64,000 nt of DNA from Flavobacterium hiemivividum (GTDB lineage Bacteria > Bacteroidota > Bacteroidia > Flavobacteriales > Flavobacteriaceae), in NCBI RefSeq assembly GCF_004349145.1, contig NZ_SMFO01000001.1:620001-684000 (forward strand). Direction: 5' to 3'. The notes below the pieces were generated by a model that saw nothing but the letters and a program-made list of their open reading frames with translations, had not been told where the DNA came from and searched no databases. Both the position numbers and the translations under genes were made by a program. This document shows positions 27,054 to 34,919 of this stretch, in pieces. Positions within the stretch are counted from its first letter, which is position 1. Each line of letters begins with the position of its first letter.

Positions 27054-29102
27054 CTATGTAGGTATTAGTTTTTGTTCTATTGGGATGATAACGGTACTAC
27101 TTGTACCTTCTCCTTTTTTTGATTTAATATGAAATTCACCATTACATTCTTTAGTTCGAGAGCGCATATTCTGAATCCCGATTCCTTTCTTTTTTACTTT
27201 TGCATTAAACCCGATTCCGTCGTCACTGATCACGAGAACTAGATTTCCCTCATTCTTTTTTAATTCGACTTTAATAGTATTCGCTTGAGCATATTTATTA
27301 ATATTCTGAAGTGATTCCTGTATGATTCGGTACAAATTGATTTTGACAGCATTCTCCAGCAGCTCCCATTTTATTGTACTATCAATACTTGAAATCAATT
27401 TAGACTGGAAGGTTTTTCTTTGTTCCTCAAAAAGATTGTCGACAATAGCAACGAAGTTATTAATTAATTCCGACTTCTCTCTATTTAAATCATGCGAAAT
27501 TTCACGAATGTCTTGTTCTATATTCTTTAACTCGGATAAATACCCACTTCTTTGATTGACAGCCACTTCGTCCTGATATTTATTTAAGCTATCTAAATTC
27601 ATCCGAACACCAAACATTCTCCCTAAAACGCCATCGTGCAGTTCTTGGGCTACCCTTTTCTTCTCTTCAACTCGATTGGTTTCTATGGTGTTTTGTTGAG
27701 TTATCATTAGATTATAGATATCCTCATTTGCTTTTTGTTGTTGCTGCTTGTATAAAAGCACCCTGTTTTTATTTTTCTGGGCTTTAATGATATACAAAAA
27801 CAAACCTAAGATCGTTATTAAACTAAAGGCATATACTAAATTCCTGTTTTGAACCTCTAGACTAGAGTTTTGACTCTTTATTTGATCAGTTTCATACTCT
27901 ATACGCGAGAATTTATCACCCATACTTCGTTCTGCCTTCTGTAAGTTTTCATTAATTTGAATGTATTCCTTATTATAAACTGCCGCATTTTTGGGCTGTA
28001 TAATTGACAATTGCTTTAAGGCCACTAAAACATCTCTAGAAACATTAGTTGACTTAGCTAAAAACAAGGCTTCATTTGAATATTTTAATGCATTTAAAGT
28101 GTCTTGTTGTGAAGCAAAATACTCTGATAAATGGATTTTATTAACAAATACTCCATTAGTTATTTTTAGACTATCTTTAAATTTAAGAGACTGGAAAAAC
28201 AAATCTGGAAGATCACTTGTTTCATTGAGTTTGAATTTAGCATATGCTATATTATCTAATAATAAAACATAAAGCGAAGGCTTTTGCGTCTTCAAATTGT
28301 TTTGCTTTAATCCCATTAAAAAATATTCCTTTGCCTGCTGATATTTCTTTGAACTTAAATAAAGATATCCAATATTATTATAGGAAGTAGCTCTTGACTG
28401 AAATTGTTCAGGTATCAAATTGTCATCAATGACTGACAAAGCCTTATTATTGTAAGAAATTGCATTTTCAAAGTCCCCAAGTTCGTTTGAAATCAATCCT
28501 TGAAGATTATAAGCGTCATACATTATACTATTTACCTGCTTTTCCTTCCTAATTTTTCGTAATGCTTTAATAATAGTGTTGTCAGCCCCATAAAAATCTC
28601 CAGCCTTGAATTGTAAAGTAGCTTTGTTTATTAGAGTTTTCCCTAGATTAATATTATCCCCTAATTTGTCATATATCTTTTCCGCAGTACTATAGAATTG
28701 AAAAGCACTGTCGGAAACCATTTGTGAGCTATAATAATCTCCCAAATAGCTATTGGCTTTTCCAATATTTATTGTGTCCCTGGCATTCTCAGATTTCTCC
28801 AAAACAAGCAAAACCGTTTTAATATAGTCGTTCCAATTGTTTATATTATAATACCTATTAGCTACCCTAAAAAGGTTTACTCTATTAAGAGAATCGTTTT
28901 CCTGATCTACAACAACATTAAAAGCTTTCTTATTAAACATTTGTCTATCTTCTATATTGTAGTTCAAGTCATTTGCCAAAGAAAAATAGATAGAGAGACT
29001 ATCTTTAGTGGTATTTAAAAAATTCTTTTCCTTTTCCTTTTTAGCACAGCCAAAAAATAAAAAGATAAAAAAAAGTAACTGTATAAAACGATGATTTTTC
29101 AA
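27054..29102 (-). CDS. TPR-containing lipoprotein sensor histidine kinase (HisKA_3)
   Basis: The N-terminus (KNHRFIQLLFFIFLFFGC) is a lipoprotein signal with the lipobox cysteine. A region of tetratricopeptide repeats follows (about 60-370), then a membrane helix (LVYAFSLITILGLFLYII), a HisKA_3 dimerisation domain with phospho-histidine in RVAQELHDGVLGRMFG, and a HATPase_c domain (SLQNINKYAQANTI, DDGIGFNAK, GIGIQNMRSR). I chose the TTG at 29102 (682 residues). The longer frame to 29168 would start inside the terminator of the upstream gene, and a TATTTTTG -7 box lies at 29124-29131. The TPR part faces outward and may bind peptides or proteins. Confidence 0.85.
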   Translation of the reverse strand: MKNHRFIQLLFFIFLFFGCAKKEKEKNFLNTTKDSLSIYFSLANDLNYNIEDRQMFNKKAFNVVVDQENDSLNRVNLFRVANRYYNINNWNDYIKTVLLVLEKSENARDTINIGKANSYLGDYYSSQMVSDSAFQFYSTAEKIYDKLGDNINLGKTLINKATLQFKAGDFYGADNTIIKALRKIRKEKQVNSIMYDAYNLQGLISNELGDFENAISYNNKALSVIDDNLIPEQFQSRATSYNNIGYLYLSSKKYQQAKEYFLMGLKQNNLKTQKPSLYVLLLDNIAYAKFKLNETSDLPDLFFQSLKFKDSLKITNGVFVNKIHLSEYFASQQDTLNALKYSNEALFLAKSTNVSRDVLVALKQLSIIQPKNAAVYNKEYIQINENLQKAERSMGDKFSRIEYETDQIKSQNSSLEVQNRNLVYAFSLITILGLFLYIIKAQKNKNRVLLYKQQQQKANEDIYNLMITQQNTIETNRVEEKKRVAQELHDGVLGRMFGVRMNLDSLNKYQDEVAVNQRSGYLSELKNIEQDIREISHDLNREKSELINNFVAIVDNLFEEQRKTFQSKLISSIDSTIKWELLENAVKINLYRIIQESLQNINKYAQANTIKVELKKNEGNLVLVISDDGIGFNAKVKKKGIGIQNMRSRTKECNGEFHIKSKKGEGTSSTVIIPIEQKLIPT

Positions 29103-29156
29103 TAGCTTAGCTTCTAATTTTATCAAAAATAACAAAATAAAACTATTAACATAAAA

Positions 29157-29184
29157 AAAGGCTATCAAATAATTGATAGCCTAT
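29157..29184 (-). terminator. Terminator of the repeat-peptide gene
   Basis: AGGCTATCAA (29159-29168) and TTGATAGCCT (29173-29182) form a 10-bp stem with a 4-nt loop. On the minus strand a T7 run follows. Confidence 0.85.
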
Positions 29185-29212
29185 GCATTACTTACCTTTT
29201 ATTTAAAAACAA

Positions 29213-29506
29213 TCAGTCTAGTTTCATGTTTCCACCTGCAGATCCTTGTCCAATTATATCCAGTTTCATATTTCCTCCAGCAGAACCTTGTCCAATTATA
29301 TCCAACTTCATATTTCCACCTGCTGAACCTTGTCCAATTATATCTAGTTTCATGTTTCCACCTGCAGAGCCTTGTCCAATTATATCTAATTTCATATTTC
29401 CTCCTGCAGATCCTTGTCCAATTATATCATTAGAAGTTGGTGTAGTGAAAGAAGTTAAGATCATTACTAAAGAGAATAGTCCGATTGTTAAGATTGATTT
29501 TTTCAT
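29213..29506 (-). CDS. Small secreted protein of five identical 14-residue repeats
   Basis: A 97-residue protein. A signal peptide (MKKSILTIGLFSLVMILTSF) and a short linker TTPTSN are followed by exactly five tandem copies of DIIGQGSAGGNMKL and a final Asp. At DNA level the 42-nt units differ at several third or silent positions (for example TAG, CAG, CAA and TAA as the complement of the Leu codon), yet every copy encodes the same peptide. I do not recognise a family. The gene lies just upstream of the TPR histidine kinase and response regulator, with its own terminator. A peptide precursor or a surface or adhesive repeat protein are both possible. Confidence 0.8.
   Translation of the reverse strand: MKKSILTIGLFSLVMILTSFTTPTSNDIIGQGSAGGNMKLDIIGQGSAGGNMKLDIIGQGSAGGNMKLDIIGQGSAGGNMKLDIIGQGSAGGNMKLD
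29215..29436 (-). repeat. Tandem array of five 42-nt coding repeats
   Basis: The units follow directly on one another with no spacer, each containing the plus-strand core CCTTGTCCAATTATATC. Differences between units are synonymous only. The array makes up 70 of the 97 codons of the host gene. Confidence 0.9.
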
Positions 29507-29687
29507 AATTTGGGATTTTTTATGTTGTTGTTTTTGTTTTTACATTTACATAACGACTTGATTTCGCTGTCATTACGATGTAAAAGTACACAGGAGCTTT
29601 CGCTTTTTCTTACAAAAAAAAGCTTAAATGGTAGAACGCTATCGTTTGGTTGTGGATGATACCCAAATCTTGGTGAATGGACGTTTT

Positions 29688-30500
29688 TTAAATTTCTAAA
29701 TAGTTTCCGTTAGAAATTTCTGAAATTATAAGGTCAATATTAGCCTTATATGACTTAGAAAAAGGAATTTTCGCCGTCGTGTTTTTAATATAACATACTG
29801 CATTTCCAGTATGAATCCTAGAAATGTAACGCGAGTTAACAATATAACTATTATGAATCCTTACAAAAGGATAAGACAAGACTCCTTCAAAATGTTTCAA
29901 GGTCTTGAAAGCAGTAATCATTTCTCCTCCATTAAGATGAATATCAGTAGAATTATTATCAGCTTGCAAATAACATATATCTCTTGCATCGATATATCTG
30001 TGATCACCGTACGATTTTATACACAATACCAATGGCTCCTTTAGTGCTGGCGCTTCATGTTGCACTATAATCGTGGGCTTCTCATCATGAACGGCAGTTT
30101 CCTCTACAACAACTGTAGCGTCAGCATTCGATTTATTCAATTTTAAGATTGTCTTTATAAAATCAATACGCGCCAAAGGCTTCAAAATATAATCGGTTAC
30201 GCCATATTGAATTGATTCGTAAGCCAAATCTTTTTTTGAAGTGGTAATAATTATTTTGGGAATTACTTTAAGATACCGGTGCAACTCATTAATAAGCATC
30301 AATGATAGATTGCTTTTTTTATCGGAAGGATCGATTTCAAGAAAAATCAATTTCGGATGGTGCTCTAATATAAGGTTTAGACCTTCATCATAATTATTTG
30401 CCGAAGCTATAAAGTCAAGTTCCGAAAAACTATCAGCCATGGCTTTTGTTTTCAAAACACTTTCTTGATTGTCGTCAATAATAATGTACGAATAGTTCAT
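29688..30500 (-). CDS. LytTR-family DNA-binding response regulator
   Basis: A 270-residue regulator. The receiver domain (about 1-120) has the acidic pair IIIDDNQES and the lysine in DYILKPLARI, but the phospho-acceptor position reads LIFLEIDP, with Glu where the Asp normally stands. A linker rich in Val, Thr and Glu leads to a LytTR domain (about 165-265) with ICYLQADNNSTDIHL, FVRIHNSYIVNSRYI and IPFSKSYK. No kinase is adjacent on this side; the TPR kinase operon and the repeat-peptide gene follow downstream. Control by phosphorylation is doubtful given the Glu. Confidence 0.9.
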   Translation of the reverse strand: MNYSYIIIDDNQESVLKTKAMADSFSELDFIASANNYDEGLNLILEHHPKLIFLEIDPSDKKSNLSLMLINELHRYLKVIPKIIITTSKKDLAYESIQYGVTDYILKPLARIDFIKTILKLNKSNADATVVVEETAVHDEKPTIIVQHEAPALKEPLVLCIKSYGDHRYIDARDICYLQADNNSTDIHLNGGEMITAFKTLKHFEGVLSYPFVRIHNSYIVNSRYISRIHTGNAVCYIKNTTAKIPFSKSYKANIDLIISEISNGNYLEI

Positions 30501-30800
30501 TTATAGCTGTTCCTAAATTGTTAGGCATATTAATTAAATGTTTATTGCAGCTTTCACTTCAAAAAAAATAAAATCTATGGTAGTTTTGGGAAACTAATTA
30601 AATAAAAATCAACTTTTTACCCTTATTTAACAAAATAAAAATACATGTTTCATTGAGTATTTAAGAAAGTTGTTAATATGTTGTTAATAAATGTTCATAG
30701 ATTAAGACGAAATACATATAAATCCGATTAACTACACTTTTGTACTGGCCGTAAAAGAGCTCATTTTAAGCACTCTAAGAATCTATGCCCTATAAAAACA

Positions 30801-30831
30801 AAAGGCTTTCCACATTGGAAAGCCTTTTTAT
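30801..30831. terminator. Terminator of glyS
   Basis: AAAGGCTTTCCA (30801-30812) and TGGAAAGCCTTT (30816-30827), a 12-bp stem with T-rich ends on both strands. The rest of the 349-nt gap 30501-30849 is AT-rich with no gene seen. Confidence 0.85.
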
Positions 30832-30849
30832 ACACTATAAAGCAGGTAA

Positions 30850-32391
30850 TTACATTTTCATTAACCAATTTTTCATCGATACTTCATTTTCGATAATCGC
30901 ATTCAATTCCGAGATCTTAACTCGATCTTGTTTCATCGTATCGCGATGACGAATCGTTACCGTTTGATCTTCTATAGTTTGATGATCAACCGTTATACAA
31001 AACGGAGTTCCTAACGCATCTTGTCTTCTATAACGACGACCTACAGCATCTTTCTCATCATAAGTCATACTGAAATCCCACTTTAAATCTTCGACAATTT
31101 TATGAGCTATTTCAGGTAACCCATCTTTTTTAACTAACGGTAAAACTGCCGCTTTTGTAGGTGCTAATACCGACGGTAATTTTAATACTGTTCTTGTCGA
31201 ACCATCTTCTAAAGTTTCTTCCTTTAATGAAGTTGCAAAAACAGCCAAAAACATCCTATCTAACCCCACAGATGTTTCCACTACATAAGGCACATAATTC
31301 TGATTCAATTCCGCATCGAAATATTGCAATTTTCTACCTGAGAATTTTTCGTGTGCTTTTAAATCAAAATCAGTACGTGAGTGAATACCTTCTAATTCTT
31401 TGAATCCAAAAGGAAAATTAAACTCGATATCAGCAGCTGCGTTAGCATAATGCGCTAGCTTCTCATGATCATGAAAACGGTAATTCGCCTCTCCTAAACC
31501 TAGAGACAAATGCCATTTTAATCGTGTTTCTTTCCAGAATTCATAGTGTTTCATTTCATCTCCTGGTCGAACAAAAAACTGCATTTCCATTTGTTCAAAT
31601 TCACGCATACGGAAGATAAACTGTCTCGCTACAATTTCATTTCTAAAGGCTTTTCCGGTTTGAGCAATTCCAAAAGGAACTTTCATTCTTCCAGATTTTT
31701 GAACATTTAGAAAATTCACAAAAATACCTTGAGCAGTTTCAGGACGTAAATACAAATCCATCGCTGTATCTGCAGAAGCTCCTAATTTTGTTCCAAACAT
31801 TAAATTAAACTGTCTTACTTCGGTCCAGTTTCGGGATCCAGTTTCGGGACAAGCAATTTCAAGTTCTTCAATAAGCGCTTTTACATCTTCTAAATCCTCA
31901 TTACCAAGAGAGCGACCCAAACGTTCAAGAATCTCTCGTTCTTTAGATTTGTACTCCACCACTCTAGGATTTGTAGTTACAAATTCCTGTTCGTTGAAAG
32001 CATCACCAAAACGAGTCCTTGCTTTTTCGACCTCCTTAACTGCTTTAACATTTAGCTTTTCAGCATAATCTTCAATCAGAACATCAGCTCTATATCTTCT
32101 TTTAGAATCTTTGTTGTCAATTAATGGGTCATTAAACGCATCAACGTGCCCAGATGCTTTCCAAGTGGTAGGATGCATCAATATTGAAGCATCGAGACCC
32201 ACGATGTTATCATTCATCTGAACCATTGATTTCCACCAATATTCACGTATGTTCTTTTTTAACTCTACTCCGTTTTGTGCATAATCATATACTGCACTTA
32301 AACCATCGTATATTTCGCTTGACGGAAAAATAAATCCGTACTCTTTTGCATGCGAAATTACATTCTTAAATAAGTCTTCTTGCTTTGCCAT
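30850..32391 (-). CDS. glyS: Glycine--tRNA ligase (alpha2 type)
   Basis: A class II aminoacyl-tRNA synthetase of 513 residues, the single-chain dimeric form found in eukaryotes, archaea and many bacteria. Visible are GFIFPSSEIYDGLSAVYDYA at the N-terminus, LYLRPETAQGIFVNF of motif 2, GKAFRNEI, the REFEQMEMQFF block and motif 3 in SVGLDRMFLAV. The C-terminal anticodon-binding domain follows (about 415-513). A -7 box (complement of 32396-32403) ends only 5 nt before the ATG, so the mRNA is probably leaderless. Confidence 0.96.
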   Translation of the reverse strand: MAKQEDLFKNVISHAKEYGFIFPSSEIYDGLSAVYDYAQNGVELKKNIREYWWKSMVQMNDNIVGLDASILMHPTTWKASGHVDAFNDPLIDNKDSKRRYRADVLIEDYAEKLNVKAVKEVEKARTRFGDAFNEQEFVTTNPRVVEYKSKEREILERLGRSLGNEDLEDVKALIEELEIACPETGSRNWTEVRQFNLMFGTKLGASADTAMDLYLRPETAQGIFVNFLNVQKSGRMKVPFGIAQTGKAFRNEIVARQFIFRMREFEQMEMQFFVRPGDEMKHYEFWKETRLKWHLSLGLGEANYRFHDHEKLAHYANAAADIEFNFPFGFKELEGIHSRTDFDLKAHEKFSGRKLQYFDAELNQNYVPYVVETSVGLDRMFLAVFATSLKEETLEDGSTRTVLKLPSVLAPTKAAVLPLVKKDGLPEIAHKIVEDLKWDFSMTYDEKDAVGRRYRRQDALGTPFCITVDHQTIEDQTVTIRHRDTMKQDRVKISELNAIIENEVSMKNWLMKM

Positions 32392-32395
32392 AATG

Positions 32396-32403
32396 CAAAA
32401 ATA
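32396..32403 (-). promoter_or_regulatory. -7 box of glyS
   Basis: TATTTTTG on the minus strand, 4 nt upstream of the ATG. No TTG is found at the right spacing. Confidence 0.4.
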
Positions 32404-32485
32404 TGAAAAGCGAACTTAAAAAAAGAAAAATAGCACAACTTTGAAGCATACATTTTCATATTTTTATAATTAAATCAGCCGCTAA

Positions 32486-33169
32486 ATGTTAAAACACCTT
32501 TTAAATCTATTCTTTCCTCCCGTTTGTAGCGGCTGTAACTCATTTTTAATGAAGAATGAAAAGGTAATATGTACGCTATGCAGACACGATACTCCGCTAA
32601 CAAATCATCATTTAACAATCGAAAATGAAGCTTTCAAAAAATTTTATGGACGATTCCCTTTGGAATATGCCTCTGCCTTTCTTTATTTTCATAAAAAGGG
32701 AATCGTACAGGAACTCATTCATAAATTAAAATACAAAGGGCATGAAGACATAGGCTCCGTCCTAGGGAACTGGTATGCCGAAGATTTAAAAGCAATAGAA
32801 ATCTTAAAAACTGCAGATGTAATTATTCCGGTTCCACTACATAAAAGAAAATTTAGAGAAAGAGGATACAATCAAGTAACCACTTTTGGCTTAGCCCTTT
32901 CGACTGAATTAAATATGCCTTATAATGACTCTATTTTATTTCGAACTACCTATTCAAAAACTCAGTCTAAAAAAAATCTATTAGACAGAAGCGAAGGAAT
33001 CGATACCGTATTTAATGTTGCTTTTGATGAAAAAGACCATAACAAACACTATCTCCTTATCGATGATGTCATCACGACAGGAGCTACATTAGAAGCATGT
33101 TCCAGAGCTTTGTTAAAAATTCCTGGCACAAGAATTAGTATCGTCTGTATGGCAATGGCGCAATCCTAA
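32486..33169 (+). CDS. comF: ComF-family phosphoribosyltransferase-like protein
   Basis: A 227-residue protein with the ComF layout. An N-terminal zinc-ribbon has four cysteines (VCSGC and VICTLC, about residues 13-33). A type I phosphoribosyltransferase fold follows, with the PRPP loop YLLIDDVITTGATLEACSRAL (about 190-210). In competent bacteria ComF is needed for DNA uptake, apparently in the cytosol. Many Bacteroidetes carry it without obvious competence, so the function here is open. The preceding VPLHKRKFRERGYNQ block is typical. Confidence 0.92.
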   Translation: MLKHLLNLFFPPVCSGCNSFLMKNEKVICTLCRHDTPLTNHHLTIENEAFKKFYGRFPLEYASAFLYFHKKGIVQELIHKLKYKGHEDIGSVLGNWYAEDLKAIEILKTADVIIPVPLHKRKFRERGYNQVTTFGLALSTELNMPYNDSILFRTTYSKTQSKKNLLDRSEGIDTVFNVAFDEKDHNKHYLLIDDVITTGATLEACSRALLKIPGTRISIVCMAMAQS

Positions 33170-33388
33170 GTTTTTTATTTTAATCGAATGTTAGATTGTA
33201 AATTGTACTTTAGAAAGCAGCGACAGATCTAATAATCACTTTAATTCGATATAAACATGATTTTCTTAATCGAAAACAATACTTAAATGATACCTCTAAA
33301 GGTAGATAATCGCATTCAAAAATACCGGTATCAATTAAATTAATGTTATAATAGCTAAATAGAATTTCGAATTCCGAAGTTAAATGTT

Positions 33389-33396
33389 TAAATTTG
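33389..33396 (+). promoter_or_regulatory. -7 box of sodA
   Basis: TAAATTTG matches TAnnTTTG, 34 nt before the start codon. No clear -33 TTG. Confidence 0.35.
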
Positions 33397-33430
33397 AATA
33401 AATTTTTATAAATCATTAAACAAATATATC

Positions 33431-34039
33431 ATGGCTTTTGAATTACCTCAATTACCTTATGCGTATGACGCATTAGAACCAAATATTGATGCACGTACGA
33501 TGGAAATCCACCACTCGAAGCATCATAATGCTTATACGACGAACCTTAATGCAGCAATTGCAGGTACCGATATGGAAGGCAAGACAATCGAAAATATTTT
33601 AATTAACCTTGACATGAAAAATGCTGCCGTTCGTAATAATGGTGGAGGATTTTACAATCACAATCTTTTCTGGAATATAATGACACCAAATGGTGGAGGA
33701 CTTCCAAACGGAGATTTACTAACTGCTATTGAAAGTGCTTTTGGTTCTTTTGAAGAATTTAAAGCAAAATTCAGCAAGGCCGGAGCAACACAATTTGGTT
33801 CAGGTTGGGCTTGGTTATGTGTACATAAAGGTGGAAAACTAGATGTTTGCGGAACTCCAAATCAAGACAATCCATTAATGCCAGGTGTAGGTTGTGGCGG
33901 AACTCCAATTTTAGGAATGGACGTTTGGGAACATGCTTATTATTTACATTATCAAAACAGAAGACCTGACTATATTGAAGCTTTTTTCAATGTTATCAAC
34001 TGGACAGAAGTTTCAAGAAGATACGCGTCTGAAAAATAA
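33431..34039 (+). CDS. sodA: Superoxide dismutase (Fe/Mn family)
   Basis: A 202-residue Fe/Mn superoxide dismutase that removes superoxide in the cytosol. Metal ligands are histidine near residue 27 ([11 protein letters not shown]), histidine in FYNHNLFWN (about 76) and Asp and His in [18 protein letters not shown] (about 164-168). GSGWAWL is also present. The metal cannot be told with confidence. The gene stands alone and ends at a strong terminator. Confidence 0.96.
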   Translation: MAFELPQLPYAYDALEPNIDARTMEIHHSKHHNAYTTNLNAAIAGTDMEGKTIENILINLDMKNAAVRNNGGGFYNHNLFWNIMTPNGGGLPNGDLLTAIESAFGSFEEFKAKFSKAGATQFGSGWAWLCVHKGGKLDVCGTPNQDNPLMPGVGCGGTPILGMDVWEHAYYLHYQNRRPDYIEAFFNVINWTEVSRRYASEK

Positions 34040-34108
34040 TAAAGAAGGTTAAAAGTTAGAAAACGTAGGTACGAATTGTGAATCCAACTTTTCTAAACTT
34101 TCGAAATA

Positions 34109-34147
34109 AAAAGTCGAATGAGCTACATAGTTCATTCGACTTTTTTT
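34109..34147 (+). terminator. Terminator of sodA
   Basis: AAAAGTCGAATGA (34109-34121) pairs with TCATTCGACTTTT (34132-34144), a 13-bp stem with a T run. Confidence 0.85.
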
Positions 34148-34176
34148 ATGTTGAAATTCATGACATTGAGTTCACG

Positions 34177-34332
34177 CCAATAAAAAAGGCGGAATTGCTC
34201 CCACCTTTTTTGCCCCAAATCTACCATAAACTTAACCTACTAATTTTATGGTAAAGTAAATTTAAGATAATAGAATTCTATCAACAAATATTTAAGATGA
34301 ACAACCTATAAAATCGTTAATATACTGAAATA
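34177..34332 (-). repeat. Structured repeat, copy 1, candidate small RNA
   Basis: The first of three copies between the convergent sodA and purF genes. It has a hairpin GGCGG..CCACC with A/T runs (34185-34210), the conserved block GCCCCAAATCTACC, an inverted pair ACCATAAA/TTTATGGT, and about 70 nt further conserved with copy 2 (CAACCTATAAAA.CGTTAA). No ORF. Read on the minus strand, the unit ends in a terminator-like hairpin, which makes that the likelier orientation. Confidence 0.6.
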
Positions 34333-34437
34333 CAGAAAATTAACTCAAATTCAAAGAGAATAAAAACTTCCAAAATTGATTTTAATGACAACAATCCTTA
34401 CAACTACTATAGTTCAAAATTACATCTGTATTTTACT

Positions 34438-34594
34438 CCAATAAAAAAGGCGGAATTGCTTCCACCTTTTTTGCCCCAAATCTACCATAAACTTAACCTA
34501 CTAATTTTATGGTGAAGTAAACTTAAGGCAAAAGAATTCCATTTACAATTATTAGGGATGAATAACCTATAAAAACGTTAAATTACTGAACTAT
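34438..34594 (-). repeat. Structured repeat, copy 2, candidate small RNA
   Basis: Starts 261 nt after copy 1 and is aligned with it over ~155 nt, most strongly over the first 85 nt. The same hairpin and the same ACCATAAA/TTTATGGT stem are kept. Confidence 0.6.
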
Positions 34595-34706
34595 AAGAAT
34601 ATACTTTAAAATAAAACAAGCTTTCGTAGATTGATCTAAACTTAAAAAAAGTAAAATACATATTGAACTAAAAACTACATCTGAAACTTGAATCGTAACA
34701 CTAAAA

Positions 34707-34743
34707 AAAGCGGATAATTTCAAAATTTGAAATTATCCGCTTT
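34707..34743. terminator. Perfect 37-nt palindrome, terminator-like
   Basis: AAAGCGGATAATTTCAAA (34707-34724) and its complement (34726-34743) form an 18-bp hairpin with A4 before and T3 after. It lies between copies 2 and 3 of the structured repeat. Confidence 0.7.
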
Positions 34744-34760
34744 CTAGCGTCAACTTTATT

Positions 34761-34850
34761 CCAATAAAAAAGGTGGAATTGCTTCCACCTTTTTTGCCCC
34801 AAATCTACCATAAACTTAACCTACTAATTTTATGGTGAGCCGAAATTAAA
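34761..34850 (-). repeat. Structured repeat, copy 3, candidate small RNA
   Basis: Keeps the first ~85 nt of the repeat, with a now perfect GGTGG/CCACC hairpin stem and the ACCATAAA/TTTATGGT pair. It diverges from copies 1 and 2 after 34840. It begins 323 nt after copy 2. Confidence 0.6.
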
Positions 34851-34919
34851 GTATATGAAAGATAACGGCAAAAAATTCAGACAAACGACCAATATTAACG
34901 TTTAAATACATGTATTGGA

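Noticed and set aside
29103..29168. Longer N-terminus of the TPR kinase starting at 29168
   Set aside because: That start lies inside the terminator hairpin of the upstream gene and would put residues before a clean lipoprotein signal.
29215..29436. Regular 42-nt repeats that could be taken for a CRISPR array
   Set aside because: The repeats are contiguous with no spacers, lie inside an ORF and vary only at silent sites.
29226..29561. 111-codon plus-strand ORF opposite the repeat-peptide gene
   Set aside because: A repetitive shadow; the minus strand has signal peptide, terminator and silent-only variation, so it is the coding strand.
33210..33416. 68-codon minus-strand ORF before sodA
   Set aside because: It overlaps the sodA promoter region, has no recognisable domain or signal peptide, and its composition is that of AT-rich noncoding DNA.
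34177..34850. Spaced repeats that could suggest CRISPR
   Set aside because: Only three long, structured copies with unequal spacing (261 and 323 nt), and no cas genes.
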